NCBI GenBank assembly: GCA_024743255.1
Contig: JANSWY010000048.1
Coordinates: forward strand, 1-35,756
Origin: a bacterium
GTDB taxonomy: Bacteria > Bacteroidota > Bacteroidia > Cytophagales > Cyclobacteriaceae
Direction of reading: 5' to 3'
Length of the DNA stretch: 35,756 bases
The notes under the pieces were generated by a model. That model was given only the letters and a program-made list of their open reading frames with translations, had not been told where the DNA came from and ran no database searches. Within the stretch, counting starts at the first letter, position 1; the number at the start of each line of letters is the position of its first letter. Of this stretch, positions 7,838 to 14,804 are shown in pieces. The position numbers and the translations under genes were made by a program.

Positions 7838-10800
7838 TTATTCACCAAAAACAGAAAATGAAGTAGCTTCCTCCTGGTCTTCTTCCACAACTCGTTTTTT
7901 GCCAGCCATAATATTCAACTGAGCAAAGACTAATTCAATATGAGATGTTAAAAGATCAAAGAATTCTTCCTTACTTATTACAAACAGAACTGATTCTTCA
8001 GCTGTTGTAGCCTCAAAATCAAACTTGATATTTGCTAGTATTATTTTTTCACCAATAATTTCACCAGGCCCTTTAAGTTCGGTTGTTCCGTCCTCTTTCG
8101 TAATCTTTACACTTCCATCAACTACAATATACAATGGATTACTACCTGGATCACCATCTTCAATAATTGCAACATCTTTCTTCACAACAACCTCTTCAAT
8201 GCATTGTGCAATCTCTGAAATAATAATACCATGCACATATTCAAACGCCGGTAAGGACTTCAGAAATAAAGCTCGTTCCATTATGGTCATTTTCTGATGG
8301 TAGTCCTCTTCTTTCATTCTAAATACTGGAGGGACAATGGCCTTATCCAGATCTTTTTTGTAAGCGGGGTTAATCCGCCTTGTATGATAGTGATATGCTT
8401 CTTTATCCTTCTTGTAAATCGCATAGCAAATAGTTTCTCGAATAAATACATCGGGGTTAAATACATTTGCTACTAGATCATTAGATACAGGGGCGTCTTC
8501 CATTTCGCCAATTCTGTAGATGGCCAAAGCTTTTGTCCATTTATTGACGAAATTGTAATCCCTGTTGATTATTTGTAACAATAGATCTTCGTAAGAGCTG
8601 TAATATTCTGGAGCATAGTGGTCATGAAGTTTAACAAGTTTGTCTTCTATCTTGGAATCATCCAATGCAGGAAACAATATTGGTTTCAATTCATCCTCCA
8701 CAAAAATATCCAGCATTTCAATTGCGAATGTAATACTGTCAGAAGTTCCTACCTCTATATTTTCCTTTATCAGCAATACACTTTGCGGGTCATAAATCAT
8801 TGATAACAGCATAAATATATTGCTGTAATTTTCATTATTTTCAACCTCAATTGCCTCTCTAATTAATCTGTCCAGTTTGGTGTCTCTAGGAATTTCTTCC
8901 AAAACCTTTAAGTTCCAGGTTATATTACCAACAATACTATTTATGAATATTTTTATCCTTGCTTTTTGAAAATCTTTAGCTTCAAAACCCAGATAACTTA
9001 GGGTATTGAGAATTTCTGAAACTATTCGTTTGTTTGGAAAGTCTATTTTCTTCCATAGCAGGTCATTGGCTCTGTAGCCACCGATTCTACCTATAATTTG
9101 AATCACCCTAAACATTGTTACAGGGTGCTGATTTGATTTATAGAAGGCAGTATCTAATAGATGTAATACATCCTCACCAGATGCAACCAAGCTTGCCAGT
9201 GAAATATTCCCATAAGTTGCCAGGTGCAGGTTTTCTATTAATACAGGCCAAAATTCTGGTCTCTGCAGTTTGCCTGCCGAAACCATTGCCGCTATTCGGA
9301 CTTCATTGTTGATATCACGAAGTAATTCCATCAAATACGGCACATACTTCTCTTGTGTAAGTCTGCTTAATAATCTTGCTGCAAGAATACGATCTGAAGC
9401 CGCAGTTGACCTAACTAACTTCTTTATACTAGCTTCCTTCAACTCATAATTTGAAGCTTTTTCAAGATTTGTAACAACCTTCTTACCTAATTCAATTAGC
9501 TTAGGATCATCCTCATATTTCAACTCATCTTTGAGTCCTTCCAATTGGTCAAAACAAAGTAGTTCATTGAGTTTTACATATGCGTAGTAACGTACTCTTT
9601 TCCTCTCAGACTGTAAGGCAGAAATAAGAATTTCTTCTAATTGGATAGGGTCAATTTTTTCAAGAATCTTCAAAGAGTTGATGACCTCTTCCGGATCATT
9701 ACTTAGGGCTTCACTCCTTAGAGCATTGATAATATTAACCTCATCTCTTTTTTCCTCATTATGAAACTGAAGTTTCTGAATCTCGAGTGTATTTTTCAGA
9801 GTAATTTTATATTGACCAAATAACTTGTTGGCCAGGTATATAACTACTCCACCAAGTGCCACAACAAAATACGTGTAATGAATAAGTTCAAAAAAGGCCA
9901 ATAAACCCAAACCAATCTGTAAGGCACCTGCCGACAAAGTTGCAAATTCGTTGATGACACCTTCAATACGTGTTTGTACATCAAATCTAATTTTCCGATC
10001 CAAAGGCAAGAAAAACAACTTAAACGCTGGGTTTTCAAGTGCATCCTTGAGTGATGCCGTGAACAGCTTACCAAGTGCGGTAAAGAGGAAGAAGTATAAA
10101 AATTCTGCCCTACTGCCAATTGTAGCTTCACTATATCCAAAGATATTTCCTGAGATGATTGAACCTAATGTGAAAAGGATAAGAATCAATGGCATCATCA
10201 TCAATGCAATTCTCAATCCCCAGTTGCTGATAATCCAATCGTTAATCAAACTTTGAATAAAGAAACTTACCAACATTATGGCTCCATTAAAGAAGGATAA
10301 GAAATCTCTAAGATCAGCCTCCTCTGGGTAATACGTTTCTGTAGCAGTGTAAAATGTATAATTCATGAATACACTGGCTGCCATAGAAAACAGAATGAAA
10401 AACGCCATCATCCTCAAGTAAGGATTGACGAAGATACCTGCAAAACTAACTTTTTGCTTTTCTTCACCTTTTTCAACCTGCGTAACTTTGTCGAGGTTAT
10501 AGTTTCTAACTACTATTACAGCAAAAACAAACATTCCTAATACCGAAATGGCTGCCATTAAAAGTAGATCATAGGTTTGGTCAATAATTCCCAGTCTATT
10601 TAAGAAGGGAATTGAAAAGAACGCCAATATAGTTGCTGAAAGCTGCCCCGTATCAATACCACCAATAATCCTTTTCGATTGCTTCAAATCAAACATTCTA
10701 CCAAAGATTCCCCAAAAACCGAGTAGAGTTACCGCAGTTATAGGACCAATCATAACGAAGAGAATAAATGGCAAAGCTTTAACCCCACCTATAAACCCAA

Positions 10801-11122
10801 TAATATCCGGATAACTGAATGCTAGTCGTAATAAAATCAGAAATACAAGTGTGAGAAAAACGTTGGAAACAACAAGACTGGAAAAATTCATCCTCTCTTG
10901 TAGCTTAACATACAGCGTAGTGGCAAGTATTCCCAGACCTCCAGCCGTGAAGAAAGCTACATCAAGGTATTTTTCACCAAGCTCATTTAAGAAGAGTGTT
11001 TCAGCACCGATCTGATAAGAAGCCAGGAAAATCCCCATGAAGAAACCTTTACCGAGAAGAATTAACATTGGCTTCTCTTCGCCCGGTTCTCCACCTAAAA
11101 ATTGTATTAATCCCTTAATCAC
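7838..11122 (-). CDS. Nucleotide-translocase-like MFS transporter fused to HEAT repeats and a cNMP-binding-like domain
   Basis: This is a 1094-residue inner-membrane protein. It starts at a GTG at 11122, since an in-frame stop lies just upstream. Residues 1 to about 435 hold 11-12 hydrophobic spans in the pattern of the ATP/ADP (Npt/Tlc) translocase branch of the MFS superfamily. About 455-850 is helical and HEAT-like (for example VRIAAMVSAGKLQRPEFWPVL, where pairs of helices alternate). About 960-1078 is a cyclic-nucleotide-binding fold (LYIVVDGSVKI, then GEIIGEKIIL at 1020-1029). The usual phosphate-contacting Arg-Ala pair after this loop is not present; the region reads FDFEATTAEES, so cNMP binding may be lost or altered. 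Similar transporter-HEAT-cNMP fusions are known in several bacterial groups. It is the first gene of the five-gene operon. Nucleotide exchange is possible from the family, but the substrate cannot be told from sequence; a sensor role is equally possible. Confidence 0.85.
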   Translation of the reverse strand: MIKGLIQFLGGEPGEEKPMLILLGKGFFMGIFLASYQIGAETLFLNELGEKYLDVAFFTAGGLGILATTLYVKLQERMNFSSLVVSNVFLTLVFLILLRLAFSYPDIIGFIGGVKALPFILFVMIGPITAVTLLGFWGIFGRMFDLKQSKRIIGGIDTGQLSATILAFFSIPFLNRLGIIDQTYDLLLMAAISVLGMFVFAVIVVRNYNLDKVTQVEKGEEKQKVSFAGIFVNPYLRMMAFFILFSMAASVFMNYTFYTATETYYPEEADLRDFLSFFNGAIMLVSFFIQSLINDWIISNWGLRIALMMMPLILILFTLGSIISGNIFGYSEATIGSRAEFLYFFLFTALGKLFTASLKDALENPAFKLFFLPLDRKIRFDVQTRIEGVINEFATLSAGALQIGLGLLAFFELIHYTYFVVALGGVVIYLANKLFGQYKITLKNTLEIQKLQFHNEEKRDEVNIINALRSEALSNDPEEVINSLKILEKIDPIQLEEILISALQSERKRVRYYAYVKLNELLCFDQLEGLKDELKYEDDPKLIELGKKVVTNLEKASNYELKEASIKKLVRSTAASDRILAARLLSRLTQEKYVPYLMELLRDINNEVRIAAMVSAGKLQRPEFWPVLIENLHLATYGNISLASLVASGEDVLHLLDTAFYKSNQHPVTMFRVIQIIGRIGGYRANDLLWKKIDFPNKRIVSEILNTLSYLGFEAKDFQKARIKIFINSIVGNITWNLKVLEEIPRDTKLDRLIREAIEVENNENYSNIFMLLSMIYDPQSVLLIKENIEVGTSDSITFAIEMLDIFVEDELKPILFPALDDSKIEDKLVKLHDHYAPEYYSSYEDLLLQIINRDYNFVNKWTKALAIYRIGEMEDAPVSNDLVANVFNPDVFIRETICYAIYKKDKEAYHYHTRRINPAYKKDLDKAIVPPVFRMKEEDYHQKMTIMERALFLKSLPAFEYVHGIIISEIAQCIEEVVVKKDVAIIEDGDPGSNPLYIVVDGSVKITKEDGTTELKGPGEIIGEKIILANIKFDFEATTAEESVLFVISKEEFFDLLTSHIELVFAQLNIMAGKKRVVEEDQEEATSFSVFGE

Positions 11123-11260
11123 ACAATAATTGTTTAGCGACCTTTAATATAGTCAAAAATCAATTGAACATTCATCAATTAAAGTGTTTCCGTCGGCTAA
11201 TCTGTTTCACAAATATGTACAAAAACTCCAATAATGTGAAGTCGAATTATACAATTTCAA
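11123..11260. other. AT-rich intergenic region ahead of the five-gene operon
   Basis: These 138 bases separate the rhomboid gene from the transporter gene; both lie on the minus strand. The promoter of the five-gene operon is expected here. I find no convincing copy of the Bacteroidota TTTG...TAnnTTTG promoter on the minus strand, and no clear hairpin plus T-run. Confidence 0.3.
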
Positions 11261-11905
11261 TTAATCAGACTTTTTTTCTTTGTATATATAATTATAATTA
11301 ATTTTAATTGTACTATTTGTAGTTATACTCGACGAATTAATAGTCTTTTTAGGATTATTTATAAATAACGCGATAAAGCCTCCCGCCAAAGAACCAAAGA
11401 CATGCCCTTCAAATGACACTCCTGGTTGAACTGGTAATAATCCAATCCAAAAGCCTGATGATAAAAACAATACAATTAGTGGGTAGATGAATAACTTTTT
11501 ATCTTTCAATTTTATAGAAGACACCACAAGAAAAAAGAATAATCCGTAAACAACACCGCTCGCCCCATAATGCCATGAGGGTCTCGCAAAAAGCCATAGC
11601 ATTACATTGCCTAGTAGAGATATTAAAATGATGTAATTAAATGTTCTTTTACCAAACCTATGGAACATGCCTAGCAAAAGCGGAATTATTAACAATAGAT
11701 TGCCTAGAAGGTGTGAAATATCACCATGTTTAAGTGGAGAACAAATTATACCTAGCAGTCCTGAAATATGTCTGGGCTTGATGCCAAACCAATAAATATT
11801 GAGATTAAGTAGTAGTTCAAATAGATAGACTATTAGCGGTAGAACTACAACATATAAAGTTCTAAGTATACTCCTTTGAAGATGTTGATCGAAATGGGGC
11901 TTATC
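11261..11905 (-). CDS. Rhomboid-family intramembrane serine protease, start unresolved
   Basis: The open frame runs from just after a TGA (11906-11908) to the stop at 11261 and codes for about 214 residues. Rhomboid hallmarks are present: the HxxxN motif in SHLLGN, the catalytic Ser in HYGASGVVYGL, and the catalytic His in FEGHVFGSLAGG. About six membrane spans can be seen. The first span (LYVVVLPLIVYLFELLL) and SHLLGN lie upstream of the first standard start codon, a TTG at 11695, so starting there would give a truncated, inactive protein. No ATG, GTG or TTG exists in frame between 11905 and 11695. An unusual start, or one missing base in the run of four G at 11896-11899, would explain this; the latter would join a frame reading SEISP then HFDQHLQRS. 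Rhomboids cleave membrane proteins near the outer face of the inner membrane. The preceding gene ends 9 bases away. Confidence 0.82.
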   Translation of the reverse strand, partial: DKPHFDQHLQRSILRTLYVVVLPLIVYLFELLLNLNIYWFGIKPRHISGLLGIICSPLKHGDISHLLGNLLLIIPLLLGMFHRFGKRTFNYIILISLLGNVMLWLFARPSWHYGASGVVYGLFFFLVVSSIKLKDKKLFIYPLIVLFLSSGFWIGLLPVQPGVSFEGHVFGSLAGGFIALFINNPKKTINSSSITTNSTIKINYNYIYKEKKSD

Positions 11906-11914
11906 TCACTCAGC

Positions 11915-12766
11915 TTACCCTCCTTTGCGGTTCTTATTTCTTTTCTGCTTCGATTTTGCCTTATTCAAGGATCTCTGAGTAATATCCATTGTAGATTTTC
12001 CTTTCAATGCATCGATAGGATTGTATGGGATTAAGTAGCCGACACTGATGGAAATCATTTGATTACTTACTTCTACATTTTCGTAAAACTGTTCCAATTC
12101 CGAATCTCTGTTAAACCCGAGATTCGAATGCCCCCAGCTATACCTCAAATCCACCTGGACACGGGCACCAGTAGCAATATCAAATAAGGCGCCACCTCCA
12201 ATATTCAAAGCATATTGAATACGGTTAGGATTATCTATAACAACCTCATTTTCTGCAGGTTGTGATCTAAAATTATAACGTATATCATAATTAATAAATT
12301 CGTTATCACCGTTTCCTAGAACGGACTCATTGATCCGGGCTTTACCAGACATCCACCAACTAATTTTTGGTCCTGCATTGATATAATAGTGACGTGGTTC
12401 CTTACCGTATTGTACTCTTAGCAACAACGGAAGTGAAAGGTAGTTATAGGTAAATCGATTGTCTAATTCAAATTGTGCAGACCGAACAGATTTCGCTACT
12501 CTCTCGTAAAATAACTCCACGTGCACAGCATACTTAATAGACGCTGTATATGTCATCATCGCTCCAGCATTGAAGTTATAATTAGGCTTTACCTTATCAT
12601 AGATATCTCTTTGAGTTAACTCTGATGTAGAATTAACCAAAAACACATGCTCATCATTCTGATATTTAAAGCCTGTTCGCTGAAATCCAACTTTTGGACC
12701 AAACCAAAATTGAGCTGAGGCCGGTACTGTTCCAAGAATTAATAAAGCAACAAAAAGAATTCGCAT
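11915..12766 (-). CDS. Outer-membrane beta-barrel (porin/PorT-like) protein
   Basis: I place the start at the ATG at 12766 rather than the GTG at 12799, because it gives a clean signal peptide (MRILFVALLILGTVPASAQ) and a 283-residue protein. The mature part is a run of amphipathic strands with aromatic girdles (FWFGPKVGFQRTGFKY, VHVELFYERVAKSV, YYINAGPKISWWMSG, ALNIGGGALFDI, VQVDLRYSWG, MISISVGYLIPYN), as in small Bacteroidota outer-membrane barrels. The last 35 residues are very basic (KSKQKRNKNRKGG), which is unusual for a barrel end and suggests a periplasmic tail that could touch peptidoglycan or DNA-like polyanions. Its stop codon lies next to an AAGGAGG stretch, 9 bases before the rhomboid frame, so the two are probably cotranscribed. 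No specific function is recognised. Confidence 0.82.
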   Translation of the reverse strand: MRILFVALLILGTVPASAQFWFGPKVGFQRTGFKYQNDEHVFLVNSTSELTQRDIYDKVKPNYNFNAGAMMTYTASIKYAVHVELFYERVAKSVRSAQFELDNRFTYNYLSLPLLLRVQYGKEPRHYYINAGPKISWWMSGKARINESVLGNGDNEFINYDIRYNFRSQPAENEVVIDNPNRIQYALNIGGGALFDIATGARVQVDLRYSWGHSNLGFNRDSELEQFYENVEVSNQMISISVGYLIPYNPIDALKGKSTMDITQRSLNKAKSKQKRNKNRKGG

Positions 12767-12799
12767 AAGGACTAATTTTCTACCTGTTTTCAACAGCAC

Positions 12800-13065
12800 A
12801 ATTTAAACAATTAATATTACATTCTTAAGAACAACCTTCCAAATTTAATACTGTATTATCTAAACTGTTAAGTAAACTACAATCATCAATAAGTCAAAGA
12901 GTTTGCACTATTTACTTAAATCTTTAACTCCCATTCTATTAAGATTTAGTACCAATAAACGTGCAGTCGTAGTATTTTCGTGCAGGTTTCCTCATTTTTT
13001 AATAATTTTAAGTTTCTTTTGAAGTTATTTAATAATAATTGTGTTAGGTGTTTGAATAGAAGTTT
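12800..13065. other. Divergent intergenic region
   Basis: This AT-rich spacer separates the minus-strand barrel gene from the plus-strand PorP/SprF gene, so it should hold two divergent promoters. I see a short palindrome (TTCTTAAGAA, about 12823-12832) and a direct repeat of CGTGCAG at 12960-12966 and 12979-12985, about two helical turns apart. Neither matches a motif I can name. No confident promoter could be assigned. Confidence 0.3.
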
Positions 13066-14796
13066 ATGAAAAGATATTTATTATCTGTTGGAGTTATTCT
13101 GATTTTTTCTTTTCATTCGTATTCGCAGCAGTCAAGGGTTTATAGTCAATTCTTTATGAACCCCTTCCAGTACAATCCTGCCTATGCTGGAGTGGAAGGT
13201 CATACTGTGTTGTTTGCAATGTACAGACAACAGTGGATCAATGTTGATGGAGCTCCCTCAATCTCACATTTAAGTTTTCATACTCCACTTAAAGGAGGTA
13301 TTGGTATTGGTGCAACAGCATTTAACGAGGCTGAAGGTCTCCTAAATACAGTAGGAGGAAAAGTCAGTGCGAGTTACTTGTGGTCCATTGATCGAAAACA
13401 TTACCTCAGAATGGGTATGTCCATTGGAGGAGGTAACAAAACAATCAATACAGATGGTTTTGACTCTCCGTCAGATCCTGCGTTTGCTTCCTTGGCAGAA
13501 TCATCAACTTTCACAATAGCAGAATTTGGAGCTACATACCATTTTGATCACTTCAACGTAGGTTTTGCCCTACCTAATCTGGTCAGTTATGATATTGTTA
13601 CTCCTGAAAGTTTCAGTCCTGTAAGAGTGAATCCATTGGATGAAATGCTTTTGAAGGTAAACTACAGAGGCCATATCAATGATAATTTTGCATTTGAACC
13701 ACATGTGCTATACCGATACAATACCAATTTACCGAACCAATACGAAGTAGCTCTAATTAGTCACTTAAAGCACCTTATCTGGATAGGTGGATCCTACAGA
13801 CAGGATGCTGGGTTCATAGGTCTTTTTGGAGCAAAGATAAAAGAGTTTATGGCGGTTGGATTTGCGTATGACGTTGGAAACACAAATTACTCAGATATCC
13901 TTGGTTCTACCTTTGAAGTTCATTTAGGAATTCATATCGGAACTAAAAAACATCACGCTGAACATGTTTCTTCTTTCATTAAGAGCCACCAAAAGACGCT
14001 TGAGGAAAGAGAAAGAGAAAAACAACGTCAAGCTGAATTGGCAGCTAGACGAGAGCAGATGCAAAAAGAAAGAGAAGAAAGACTGGCTGCTCAAAAAGCT
14101 GAAAGAGAAAAAGCTCAAAGAGAGGCTGCTGCTAGAGAAGCTGCTAGGCAGGACTCTATTAGAATTGCCAATGAAACTCTGGCCAACAATAACAATCAAA
14201 CGGATAACGGAACTGACACAAACCAGACTGACAACAATCAGGTTGATAACAACCAAACTGATAATGGTAACCAAATCGCCAATAATCAGACGGATAACGG
14301 AAATCAGACCGAAAACAATCAAACTGATAACGGAAATCAGGTTGTAAACAACAACAATCAGACTGGCACAAATACTAGTAATGAAAATGTTGACAATACA
14401 AACGGAACGAATAACACCGATACTGGAAACCAATCGCAAACAGATAACAATAATACTAATGGTTCCAATACGACTGTCAGAGACACGCGATCTATAGATG
14501 AGCTGGCCAGTTCTAACGATCCTAAACGAGTTAAGCGAGGTGGACACTTGTTAGAGTTGCAACATGGGAATTACATAGTAGCAGGTGTATTTGAAGATTT
14601 CGACAGAGCTGAGGGGTTAAGTGACAATCTATTTGAAAGAGGATACAGGGATGTAATTGTAGGATACGTTTCCCACGACAGAAAGTACCATGTTGTCATA
14701 TTTAGATCACAAGATCTGGAGCAAACCCGATCAGAAAGAAACAGGCTTAGAGGAAGACCTGGATTAGAGAAAATCTGGTTACTAACTGTTGAATAA
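13066..14796 (+). CDS. PorP/SprF-family T9SS outer-membrane protein with coiled coil, Asn-rich linker and SPOR-like domain
   Basis: This 576-residue protein has a signal peptide (MKRYLLSVGVILIFSFHSYSQ) followed by the PorP/SprF signature: YSQFFMNPFQYNPAYAG and YRQQWINVDGAPSISHLSFH near residues 26-70. A barrel fills the part up to about residue 290. The family normally ends near 300 residues, but this one continues. A charged Glu/Arg/Lys/Gln coiled coil spans about 300-370, then an Asn/Thr/Asp/Gln linker of repeated NNQTDNG-like units (374-470), then a SPOR-like domain (about 490-576: GNYIVAGVFEDFDRAEGL, RDVIVGYV, YHVVIFRSQDLEQTRSERN). SPOR domains usually bind glycan strands of peptidoglycan, which would tether this barrel. 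PorP/SprF proteins help secrete type B T9SS cargo; sprF sits beside sprB in Flavobacterium johnsoniae. The next gene, 8 bases on, encodes such a cargo. Confidence 0.9.
   Translation: MKRYLLSVGVILIFSFHSYSQQSRVYSQFFMNPFQYNPAYAGVEGHTVLFAMYRQQWINVDGAPSISHLSFHTPLKGGIGIGATAFNEAEGLLNTVGGKVSASYLWSIDRKHYLRMGMSIGGGNKTINTDGFDSPSDPAFASLAESSTFTIAEFGATYHFDHFNVGFALPNLVSYDIVTPESFSPVRVNPLDEMLLKVNYRGHINDNFAFEPHVLYRYNTNLPNQYEVALISHLKHLIWIGGSYRQDAGFIGLFGAKIKEFMAVGFAYDVGNTNYSDILGSTFEVHLGIHIGTKKHHAEHVSSFIKSHQKTLEEREREKQRQAELAARREQMQKEREERLAAQKAEREKAQREAAAREAARQDSIRIANETLANNNNQTDNGTDTNQTDNNQVDNNQTDNGNQIANNQTDNGNQTENNQTDNGNQVVNNNNQTGTNTSNENVDNTNGTNNTDTGNQSQTDNNNTNGSNTTVRDTRSIDELASSNDPKRVKRGGHLLELQHGNYIVAGVFEDFDRAEGLSDNLFERGYRDVIVGYVSHDRKYHVVIFRSQDLEQTRSERNRLRGRPGLEKIWLLTVE
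14185..14475 (+). repeat. Degenerate in-frame repeat coding Asn/Gln/Thr/Asp units
   Basis: Within the PorP/SprF-family gene, short units coding NNQTDNG, DNNQ and GNQ recur about ten times with small changes (for example AACAATCAAACGGATAACGG). The DNA copies are similar enough to allow slippage or recombination, so linker length could vary between strains. The encoded segment is probably a flexible spacer between the coiled coil and the SPOR-like domain. Confidence 0.8.
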
Positions 14797-14804
14797 AACC
14801 AAAA

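Noticed and set aside
830-11122. A known TIR or STAND defence system (Thoeris, CBASS, Avs)
   Set aside because: No ThsA-like, CD-NTase, nuclease or other standard effector is present, and the domain order differs from Avs proteins. The operon does not fit these named types.
11261-11695. Short rhomboid gene starting at the TTG at 11695
   Set aside because: This start would drop the first membrane span and the HxxxN motif, both clearly encoded upstream in the same frame.
12767-12799. Longer version of the barrel gene starting at a GTG at 12799
   Set aside because: It would put 11 extra residues before a complete signal peptide that starts at the ATG at 12766.
13924-14547. A 207-codon antisense frame across the PorP/SprF-family gene
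   Set aside because: It mirrors the coiled-coil and Asn-rich repeat region; its Ser/Phe and Ile/Val runs are what the reverse of AAA/GAA- and AAC/AAT-rich codons gives.
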